Shown here piece after piece: positions 55,323 to 61,824 of a stretch of DNA of 64,000 nt; positions within the stretch are counted from its first letter, which is position 1, and every line of letters begins with the position of its first letter. Position numbers and translations under genes: made by a program. The notes beneath the pieces were generated by a model. The model was not told where the DNA came from and searched no databases. It saw only the letters and a program-made list of their open reading frames with translations. Origin of the DNA: Microbispora catharanthi (GTDB taxonomy: Bacteria > Actinomycetota > Actinomycetes > Streptosporangiales > Streptosporangiaceae); contig NZ_VDMA02000005.1 of the NCBI RefSeq assembly GCF_006334915.2, forward strand, positions 62,001-126,000. Direction: 5' to 3'.

Positions 55323-57383
55323 TCAGCCGGCCTGGTGCGTCGGTGAGAGCGCCACCGGCTCGTGTCCAGACGCCGCGCCGGCCGCGGGGACGGGGAGCGT
55401 GACCTCCACCGTGGTGCCCGACCCCGGCTCGCCGGTGACGAGGCAGGTCCCGCCCAGCTCCGCCGTGCGCTCGCGCATGGAGGTCAGGCCGACGCCCGAG
55501 CGGCGCTCCGGCGGCAGGCCCACGCCGTCGTCTTCGATCAGCAGGCGCAGGACCTCGGGCTCGCGGCGCAGCTCGACCCGGACACGGGTGGCCCGCGCGT
55601 GGCGCCGGACGTTGGTCAGCGCCTCCTGCGCGATCCGGTAGACGGCCACCTCGACGGCGGCGGGCAGGTCGGCCAGGTCGCCCTCGGCGCTCACCGCCGT
55701 GGCGGGGCCTTCTGGATCATCCGGCCCGGCCAGCGCCTCTACGGCGGCGGCCAGGCCCAGATCGTCCAGGACGGGCGGGCGCAGGCCGTACACGAGCTGC
55801 CGGAGGTCGCCCGTCACCGCGTCCATGCCGGAGCGCAAGTCGCGCAGCAGCCCGTCCGCCGCCTTGGGGGAGGTCTTCAGGCTGAGGCGGGCCATGGTGA
55901 CGGTCATGGCCGGCTCGCCGAGCGTCTGGCCGAGGCCGTCGTGCAGGTCGCGGCGCAGCCGCCGCCGCTCCTCCTCCCGGGCGGCCAGGATGCGCTCCCG
56001 GGAACGCTGCAGGTCGGCCGCCATCCGCACCGCGTGGGCCACGTCGGCCGCGTACGGGACCAGCGTGTCCAGCACCCGTTCGTCGTGTGCGGCGGGGAAG
56101 CGTCGCGGGGCGGGCGGGCCGACCAGCAGCCGCCCCACCCGCTCGCCGTGCCAGATCAACGGCACCTCACGCGGGGAGTCGCCGACCTGCCCGCTGACCG
56201 TGCTCACCACCTGGTGCCCCGGCTCGCCGCCGGTCACCTCCACCGCGATCCCCTGCACCGCCAGGCCCTCGCGCAGTACGCCGATCACCGGCGCGAGCGC
56301 CTGCGCGGGATCACCCCGGCGCACCTCCTGGACCAGCCGCTCGGCGAGCACGCGCGGGTCGCCCACCGGGCCGTAGAGCAGGCGGTCGACGGCACGCTGC
56401 AGCACCCGGCGCAGCGGCTGGAAGAACGCGCCTGTGAGCAGGGCGGACGCGAGCCCGGCGACCTGGTCGTACCCGGACACCATCAGGCTCGACAGCGCGG
56501 CCGCGCCGAAGTAGACCCCGCCGACCACGGCCAGCAGCCCCGCGGCGACGAAGGTCCGGCTGATGACGGTGTCGATGCCGTACAACCGGTATCGCATCAC
56601 CGAGAACACCATCAGGACGGGGATGAGCGCCGCCCACACGATCGACAGCCAGGTCAGCTCCGGCGCGGCTATGCCCACGAGCATGAACGCGATGTACCCG
56701 GCGAACGCGAACAGCGGCCAGCCGATCTGCCGCCTGCCCACCGGGTCGGCCCGGCGCAGGCGCAGCAGCAGCGAAAGCGCCGCCAGCGGCAGCGTGACCA
56801 GGATCCCCGTCCAGGCCAGCGCCCCCGCCGCCGGGATGTACGGCGTCAGGGCGGGGATCTGCAGCGGGTTGGGGATGACGGCGGGGAACGGGTAGCCCTC
56901 GGCCGGTGGGTCCGGCCGCACGAACTGGCGCGCCGTCTCGGTCGCGATGGACGCCGCACCCAGCAGCACCACCGCCCGCCAGCGCGGCGAGGGCAGCCTG
57001 CCGTCCGGGGAGTACAGCGGCAGCAGCATCTCCAGCAGGAGCCCGCTCACCGCCCAGCCGGCATACGCCGCCAACCTCAGGAACCCCGCCGACGTGAGAT
57101 CCCCGCGCGCCGCGGACGCCAGCATCGTCGCCTGGCAGAAATCGTAGACGGCGCCGCCGAGCCCGCCCGCGCACATCAGCCATGCCGGCCTGAACCGGGG
57201 CCGGTGCGCGACGAGGAACGCGCCGACCGCCGGGAAGGTCACCCCCGCCGCCGACAGCGGCGTGTTCATCACCGGCAGCCGCCACTCCGCCGGAATCCCC
57301 GCGGAGATCAGCATCGCCGCGGCCACGAGCACCGGAGACACCACGGCCATGACGACAGCGGCCGCCCGGGCTGCCCACGCCAT
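55323..57383 (-). CDS. Membrane sensor histidine kinase (NarL/DesK type)
   Basis: A 686-residue kinase if started at ATG 57383 behind GCGGGGGCGG; the frame is open to 57467. Eight or so membrane spans occupy residues 1-330, followed by a GAF-like segment (about 390-470). The HisKA_3 domain has RRRLRRDLHDGLGQTLGEPA with the phosphorylated His. The ATPase has AVYRIAQEALTNVRRHAR, IEDDGVGLP and GVGLTSMRERTAELGGT. No response regulator is adjacent, so its partner is elsewhere. Confidence 0.87.
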   Translation of the reverse strand: MAWAARAAAVVMAVVSPVLVAAAMLISAGIPAEWRLPVMNTPLSAAGVTFPAVGAFLVAHRPRFRPAWLMCAGGLGGAVYDFCQATMLASAARGDLTSAGFLRLAAYAGWAVSGLLLEMLLPLYSPDGRLPSPRWRAVVLLGAASIATETARQFVRPDPPAEGYPFPAVIPNPLQIPALTPYIPAAGALAWTGILVTLPLAALSLLLRLRRADPVGRRQIGWPLFAFAGYIAFMLVGIAAPELTWLSIVWAALIPVLMVFSVMRYRLYGIDTVISRTFVAAGLLAVVGGVYFGAAALSSLMVSGYDQVAGLASALLTGAFFQPLRRVLQRAVDRLLYGPVGDPRVLAERLVQEVRRGDPAQALAPVIGVLREGLAVQGIAVEVTGGEPGHQVVSTVSGQVGDSPREVPLIWHGERVGRLLVGPPAPRRFPAAHDERVLDTLVPYAADVAHAVRMAADLQRSRERILAAREEERRRLRRDLHDGLGQTLGEPAMTVTMARLSLKTSPKAADGLLRDLRSGMDAVTGDLRQLVYGLRPPVLDDLGLAAAVEALAGPDDPEGPATAVSAEGDLADLPAAVEVAVYRIAQEALTNVRRHARATRVRVELRREPEVLRLLIEDDGVGLPPERRSGVGLTSMRERTAELGGTCLVTGEPGSGTTVEVTLPVPAAGAASGHEPVALSPTHQAG

Positions 57384-57499
57384 CCCGCCCCCGCTTTCCG
57401 GCTCCCCGTTCCTGCCTGACCCCAGGGTGCCTCCGAAACGGCACGAGAACGGCGATTTCCCCGCCATCGTGGCAGGGCCGTTACAACCGGGGGACGCGC

Positions 57500-57527
57500 G
57501 GCCGGGCGGCCACCGGGCCGCCCGGCC
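57500..57527 (-). terminator. 12-bp perfect hairpin terminator after the lipase gene
   Basis: GGCCGGGCGGCC (57500-57511) pairs with GGCCGCCCGGCC (57516-57527) with a four-base loop. It lies 14 bases downstream of the lipase stop on the minus strand and before the histidine kinase. Confidence 0.7.
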
Positions 57528-57541
57528 GGGAACGGGGGCGA

Positions 57542-58207
57542 TCAGCTGTTGAGCAGGTCGCGGATGCCGGACATCGCCTGGATGTTGCTCAGGATCGACA
57601 GGTGGTCGACGCAGGCGAGGGTGTGGTTGTCCGCCCCGGACAGCCGGGTGCTGGTGTAGGGGATGATGATGCCGTCACAGGGCGACACCCAGGTGCCGTA
57701 CTTCGCCGACCCGGGCGTCTCGTCGCCGCTCAGCGAGACGATGTACGCCGAGCCGGGCAGCATCTCGATGCACGAGATGTTGATGGTGCAGGCACTGGCG
57801 TAGGTCGTGCCGTGGTTGGCGCCGGCCAGCGAGGCGACGTGGTCGACGTTGGCCGCTCCACCGAGCTTCTGCAGGTAGTACCGCGTCACCAGGCCGCCCA
57901 TCGAGTGGTTGACGATGTCGACCTTGGACGCTCCCGTGCTGGCCTTGATCTGGTTGACGAAAGCGGCCAGGCCCTGGGCGCTGATCACGTTCGACCCGGC
58001 CCAGTTGTAGTTGTAGCCGTACAGCCGGCCGGCGGACCAGCCGTTGGCCACCAGGTACGCCTGCAGGGTGGCGAAGTTGGTGCTGTTTCCCGTGTAACCG
58101 TGGACGAAGACGACGGGGTTGTGCGTGGCCGCCTGCGCGGGGGCGGCGGGGGCGAAGAAGCCGAGGAGGGCCAGGATGCCGATGAGGGGGCCGACGATCC
58201 TACGCAT
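57542..58207 (-). CDS. Secreted lipase, class 2 (EstA/LipA alpha/beta hydrolase)
   Basis: A 221-residue secreted esterase. The signal peptide (RRIVGPLIGILALLGFFAPA) is cut after AQA. VVFVHGYTGNSTNF is the oxyanion loop, NHSMGGLVTRYYL holds the nucleophile Ser and VDHLSIL the His. Four Cys (two in SACTINISCIEM, others in SPCDG and LACVDH) suggest two disulfides, usual for exported actinomycete lipases. It hydrolyses lipid esters outside the cell. A GC-rich terminator follows it. Confidence 0.9.
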   Translation of the reverse strand: MRRIVGPLIGILALLGFFAPAAPAQAATHNPVVFVHGYTGNSTNFATLQAYLVANGWSAGRLYGYNYNWAGSNVISAQGLAAFVNQIKASTGASKVDIVNHSMGGLVTRYYLQKLGGAANVDHVASLAGANHGTTYASACTINISCIEMLPGSAYIVSLSGDETPGSAKYGTWVSPCDGIIIPYTSTRLSGADNHTLACVDHLSILSNIQAMSGIRDLLNS

Positions 58208-58362
58208 GAGATCTCCTTGCCGTGGGGGATGACAGGAGTCTCGCGATCAGGACCGGTCACGGCATCGGGGAAATCACCAGTCGCCGTCCCCCGTCCCATC
58301 GGGGGCGGGTCTTCCGCCGGAAGAAGCGTCGCGCGGCGCGATCAGGTGAGTTCGGGGGAACC

Positions 58363-58387
58363 GTGTACTCCGCGCCGCCGGGGGTAG
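58363..58387 (+). promoter_or_regulatory. Sigma-B/F-type promoter candidate for the CBS gene
   Basis: GTGT (58363-58366), 15 bases, GGGTAG (58382-58387), 93 bases before the ATG. It fits GNNT-N14-16-GGGTA. A hairpin (GCGGCCG at 58430 with CGGCCGC at 58443) lies in the leader. Confidence 0.38.
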
Positions 58388-58479
58388 GCGGCGGGCGTGG
58401 GCGCCAGGGTGTGAACCTGGTCCCTTCCCGCGGCCGATCCCCCGGCCGCGCGTACCGCACGCGAAAGAAAGGAGAAGGC

Positions 58480-58896
58480 ATGACGACCGCTCGCGACATC
58501 ATGACCCCCCGGGCCGAGTGTGTGAACGCGGACGAGACCGTCCTCGACGCCGCGCAGAAGATGGCGCGCCTCGGCGTGGGCTCGCTGCCGATCTGCGGCG
58601 CCGACGACCGGCTCAAGGGCGTGCTGACCGACCGCGACATCGTCGTGAAGGTGCTGGCCCAGGGCAAGGACCCCAAGTCGTGCCAGGCCGGTGAGCTCGC
58701 CCAGGGCGAGGCCGTCACGATCGGCGCCGACGACGACGCGGCCGAGATCCTGAGCACGATGGCCACGCACAAGGTCCGCCGCCTGCCCGTCATCGACGGC
58801 CACAAGCTGGTGGGGATCGTCGCGCTGGCCGACGTGGCCCGCGCCCTGCCCGACCGTCCGGTGGGCGACCTCGTGGGCGCCATCAGCACGGACTGA
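58480..58896 (+). CDS. CBS-domain pair protein
   Basis: A 138-residue protein, ATG 58480 behind AAAGGAGAAGG. First CBS: ARDIMTPRAECVNADETVLD, VGSLPICGADDRLKGVLTDR. Second: AVTIGADDDAAEILSTMATH, VRRLPVIDGHKLVGIVALAD. Adenine nucleotides are the usual ligands. It resembles the 29.7 kb protein and, with a sigma-B-type promoter upstream, is likely a stress-induced energy sensor. A hairpin terminator follows. Confidence 0.9.
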   Translation: MTTARDIMTPRAECVNADETVLDAAQKMARLGVGSLPICGADDRLKGVLTDRDIVVKVLAQGKDPKSCQAGELAQGEAVTIGADDDAAEILSTMATHKVRRLPVIDGHKLVGIVALADVARALPDRPVGDLVGAISTD

Positions 58897-58931
58897 CGTC
58901 CGTCCGCCGCCGTACGGCAGGCGGTCGCCGG

Positions 58932-58958
58932 AGCCCCGGTCATCCCCCGGCCGGGGCT
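58932..58958 (+). terminator. Hairpin terminator after the CBS gene
   Basis: AGCCCCGG (58932-58939) pairs with CCGGGGCT (58951-58958). It lies 36 bases after the stop and 19 bases before the sigma-B promoter of the next operon. Confidence 0.6.
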
Positions 58959-58976
58959 TCGCGGCGCGAAGGCCCT

Positions 58977-59000
58977 GTTTGATCCCGACCGAGGGGGTAT
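58977..59000 (+). promoter_or_regulatory. Consensus sigma-B/F promoter of the 59-61 kb operon
   Basis: GTTT (58977-58980), 14 bases, GGGTAT (58995-59000). This is a perfect match to GNNT-N14-16-GGGTAT. The first gene starts 137 bases downstream and two more follow without room for other promoters, so a three-gene stress operon is likely. Confidence 0.6.
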
Positions 59001-59136
59001 GGCGGCATTTACGCGCTCTGTCCCGGCGGGACGTCGCCGGAGACGGAGCCGCCGCGACCGGGGGCGAGGCGCCGCACCTCCGCGCCCAGACCCGCCGGCC
59101 GGGCCATCGACGACCGAGGTGCCGGGAGGGGTAGCG

Positions 59137-59547
59137 ATGACCGACGACACCACCGCGGGCAAGCCGGAACGCTTCGCGTTCGACTTCGACCCCCGATTCG
59201 CCCCCCTGCTGTCCGTCCTGGGCATCCGCCCGGACACCGCCGGGGCCCTGGTCGGCCCCGGCACGCTGCGGGTCCGCTTCGGGCCCTGGGTGATCGAGAC
59301 CCCGCTGGCCAACGTCTCCGGCGTCGAGACGACCGGCCCCTACTCCCCGTTCCGGGCGATCGGGGTCCACGTGTCGCTCGCCGACCGCGGCCTCACGTTC
59401 GCCACCAACGCCCGCAAAGGGCTGTGCGTGCGGTTCCATGAGCCGATCCGGGGCGGCGAGCCGCTCGGGCTGCTGCGTCACCCCGGCCTGACCGTGACGG
59501 TCGCCGACCCCGCGGGACTCGCCGAGAAGCTCTCCCGGCGTCTGTAG
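59137..59547 (+). CDS. Conserved actinobacterial hypothetical protein
   Basis: A 136-residue soluble protein, ATG 59137 (MTDDTTAGKPERF). FAFDFDPRFAPLLSVLGIRP, LRVRFGPWVIETPLANVSGV and FATNARKGLCVRFHEPI suggest a small beta-rich fold. I do not recognise a named domain, although similar proteins occur next to SDR genes in actinomycetes. It is first in the operon driven by the sigma-B-type promoter, with a 20-base gap to the membrane-protein gene. Confidence 0.72.
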   Translation: MTDDTTAGKPERFAFDFDPRFAPLLSVLGIRPDTAGALVGPGTLRVRFGPWVIETPLANVSGVETTGPYSPFRAIGVHVSLADRGLTFATNARKGLCVRFHEPIRGGEPLGLLRHPGLTVTVADPAGLAEKLSRRL

Positions 59548-59567
59548 AAGCCTCCTGGAGGAGATCC

Positions 59568-60041
59568 TTGATCCGCCAACTCGTACGCGGCGCGGCCGCC
59601 GGAGCGCTGTCCACCCTCACGATGAGCGCGGTGATGCTCGCCGGGCAGAAGAGCGGCCTGATGCCGGGCCAGCCGCCCAGGCACATCGTGAGGGCGGCTC
59701 TGCCGGGCCGGCGGCACCGGCCCAAACCCGGCGAGAGCGTCCTCGGCGCCGCCGCGCACCTGGGGTTCGGCGCCGGCTGCGGCGCGGCGTTCGCGCTGCT
59801 CACCCGCGGGCGCGGGGCCGGCGTCCCCCTCGGGGTGGGCTACGCCCTGCTGATCTGGCTCGGCGCCTATGAGGGCTGGGTGCCCGCACTGAACATCCTG
59901 CCGCCCGCCTCGCGCGACCCCGAGCGCGGCCGCCCGGTCGTCATGGCCGCGGCGCACGTGGCGTACGGCGCCACGCTGGCGCTCGCGGTCCGCGCCATGC
60001 GCGGGGCGGACGGACGACACGACGAGAAGGAGGAGAGATGA
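59568..60041 (+). CDS. Small membrane protein (DUF6789/DUF1440-like)
   Basis: A 157-residue protein starting at TTG 59568 behind GGAGGAGA. Hydrophobic segments AAGALSTLTMSAVMLAG, AAHLGFGAGCGAAFALL, GVGYALLIWLGAYEGW and AAAHVAYGATLALAV give four spans. The pattern of Gly/Ala-rich helices with His in the first and last recalls small DUF6789/DUF1440-type membrane proteins. Its stop overlaps the SDR start (ATGA). Function unknown. Confidence 0.7.
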   Translation: MIRQLVRGAAAGALSTLTMSAVMLAGQKSGLMPGQPPRHIVRAALPGRRHRPKPGESVLGAAAHLGFGAGCGAAFALLTRGRGAGVPLGVGYALLIWLGAYEGWVPALNILPPASRDPERGRPVVMAAAHVAYGATLALAVRAMRGADGRHDEKEER

Positions 60042-60850
60042 CGACGAAGGAACGGCCGCTGGCCCTCGTGACCGGCGCCTCCAGCGGCATCGGGTATGAG
60101 CTCGCCAGGCAGTTCGCCCAGCACGGCTTCGACGTGGTGGTCACGGCGGAGGACGCGGAGCTCGACACCGCCGCCGAGTCGCTGAAGGAGTACGGCGGGC
60201 AGGTCATACCGGTACGCGCCGACCTCACCCACTACGACGAGGTCGAGCGGCTGTGGACCGCGACCGTCGCGGCCGGGCGGCCCGTCGACGCCGTGGCGGT
60301 CAACGCGGGCGTCGGGGTGGGCGGCGCCTTTCGCGAGACCTCCCTGGAGGCCGAGCTGAAGCTCGTCGAGCTCAATGTCACGTCCTCGGTGCACCTGGCC
60401 AAGCGCGCCGTCGCCGCCATGACCGCCTGCGGCAAGGGGAAGATCCTTTTCACGTCGTCGGTCGCCGCGCTCACGCCCGGGCCTTTCGAGGCCGCGTACG
60501 CCGCGAGCAAGGCGTTCCTCCACTCGTTCGCCGAGGCCCTGCGGGGCGAGCTGAAGGACTCCGGAGTCACCGTCACCTCGCTCCTGCCGGGCCCGACGGA
60601 CACCGAGTTCTTCGAGCGGGCCGGCATGGAGGACACGCGGGTGGGCTCGGGCAAGAAGGACGACCCGGCCGAGGTCGCCCGGCAGGGCTTCGACGCGCTG
60701 ATGAAGGGCGACGACAAGGTCGTCGCCGGGTCCCTCATGAACAAGGTCCAGAGCGTGGCGGGCCGGCTCACCCCGGACACGGCCAAGGCCGCCATGCACC
60801 GCCGCATGGCCGAACCCGGCAAGGGCGACACGTCCGAGAAGGACGAGTAG
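60038..60850 (+). CDS. Short-chain dehydrogenase/reductase
   Basis: A 270-residue SDR. GASSGIGYELARQ is the cofactor loop, VNAGVGVGG the NNAG equivalent, FTSSVAALTPGPFEAAYAAS then K the Ser-Tyr-Lys triad (YAASK). It lies in a co-translated operon with a membrane protein. Conservation of the TxGASSGIG loop with Glu/Asp nearby leaves NAD or NADP open. A role in stress-time lipid or aldehyde reduction is speculation. The C-terminal tail is charged and probably disordered. Confidence 0.88.
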   Translation: MTTKERPLALVTGASSGIGYELARQFAQHGFDVVVTAEDAELDTAAESLKEYGGQVIPVRADLTHYDEVERLWTATVAAGRPVDAVAVNAGVGVGGAFRETSLEAELKLVELNVTSSVHLAKRAVAAMTACGKGKILFTSSVAALTPGPFEAAYAASKAFLHSFAEALRGELKDSGVTVTSLLPGPTDTEFFERAGMEDTRVGSGKKDDPAEVARQGFDALMKGDDKVVAGSLMNKVQSVAGRLTPDTAKAAMHRRMAEPGKGDTSEKDE

Positions 60851-60910
60851 GCGCATCCGGCCGGTGCGCCGCTGACCGCCGCCGACGCGCGGCCGGGTCC
60901 CGCTCACTGC

Positions 60911-60945
60911 CCCGCCCCCGCCGCGCACGATCGCGGCGGGGCGGT
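60911..60945. terminator. Hairpin between converging SDR and PPOX genes
   Basis: CCGCCGCG pairs with CGCGGCGG around CACGAT, extended by further C/G pairs with one bulge. It occupies the 133-base space between two converging genes. Confidence 0.6.
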
Positions 60946-60983
60946 CGGCAATCCCCTATGGCGCACGCCGTCGTCGCGGGCGG

Positions 60984-61409
60984 TCAGCCGGCGACGTCCT
61001 TGAAGGCGACGACCTTGCCGACGCGCAGCCGCACGAGGAACTCCCCCGCGACGCCGTTGCGCCGGCCGTACTCCTCGGCCCGGTCCTCCCCCATGTAGCG
61101 GCCGCCGAGCACCGTCGCCCAGTGGCGCACCTCGGCGAGGTCGTCCGACAGGGTCGCCTCTCCTTCGACCATCACATACGAGTACGGCGGGGCCTGGTCG
61201 TCGACGCACAGGGTCGCCCGGGGATCGCGGCGCAGCGCCTTGGCCTTCACTCCGCTCTCGTGGGTGGTGAACACCACGTCGTCCCCGTCGAGGGCGAACC
61301 AGATCGGCGTCACGTGCGGCCGCCCGTCGGCCCTGGTGATGGCGAGTTTGCCGGTCCTGGTGCCGCTCATGGCGAACTCGCGCCACTCCGCCTCGGTCAT
61401 CCTTTCCAT
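60984..61409 (-). CDS. PPOX-class (flavin split-barrel) F420/FMN oxidoreductase
   Basis: A 141-residue split-barrel protein, ATG 61409 (MERMTEAEWREF). TGKLAITRADGRPHVTPIWF, GDDVVFTTHESGVKAKALRR, RATLCVDDQAPPYSYVMVEG and AEEYGRRNGV fit the actinobacterial F420-dependent biliverdin-reductase/PPOX group. Cofactor F420 is typical in these organisms; FMN cannot be ruled out. It is a lone gene. Confidence 0.87.
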   Translation of the reverse strand: MERMTEAEWREFAMSGTRTGKLAITRADGRPHVTPIWFALDGDDVVFTTHESGVKAKALRRDPRATLCVDDQAPPYSYVMVEGEATLSDDLAEVRHWATVLGGRYMGEDRAEEYGRRNGVAGEFLVRLRVGKVVAFKDVAG

Positions 61410-61824
61410 GGCGTCGAACCTAGCGCTCCTCGCCCCTTCGCCTCGTCTCCCCTCCCCCACGTGGTGGCCGTCTTCTTACGCCCTACGCACTAAGGCCGTC
61501 GCTTTTCCGTAGATGTACGGATATCGCTACGGATGTTCGCGTCCGGACCATGGTTCTAACGTCGCGCACGGGCCGGTTTCCCCGGCCGGGTCGGCGAAAC
61601 GAGGAGTCCCGTGACGTAGAACTCCCCTCTTTTCTCCCAGCCGTCTCCGCCATGGGAGAGACGTCTCCGCTCGTGCCCGCCACAGCGGAAAGCAACATCC
61701 ATTTCTCTCATCACCCCCCAAATCCCACTGTGTCCGCCGCCCGGGCTGGTCTCCCGGAGGCGCGACCGCCGGCGCCCGCCCACAAGGCGGACGCCATGTG
61801 GGAGGCAGAGAAAGGAAGACGCCC
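61410..61824. other. 415-base upstream region of the M4 protease gene
   Basis: No gene was found. A 26-base inverted repeat (CCGTAG at 61507, CTACGG at 61527) and several short hairpins lie here. The long leader (about 300 bases after that repeat) could hold post-transcriptional control, but no known riboswitch core was recognised. Confidence 0.45.
61507..61532. promoter_or_regulatory. Inverted repeat in the M4 protease leader region
   Basis: CCGTAG (61507-61512) and CTACGG (61527-61532), 14 bases apart, about 290 bases before the protease start. It may be an operator; no regulator is adjacent. Confidence 0.25.

Noticed and set aside
61533..61824. Riboswitch (for example ydaO/c-di-AMP) in the long M4 protease leader
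   Set aside because: No known conserved core was recognised; only short GC hairpins are visible.
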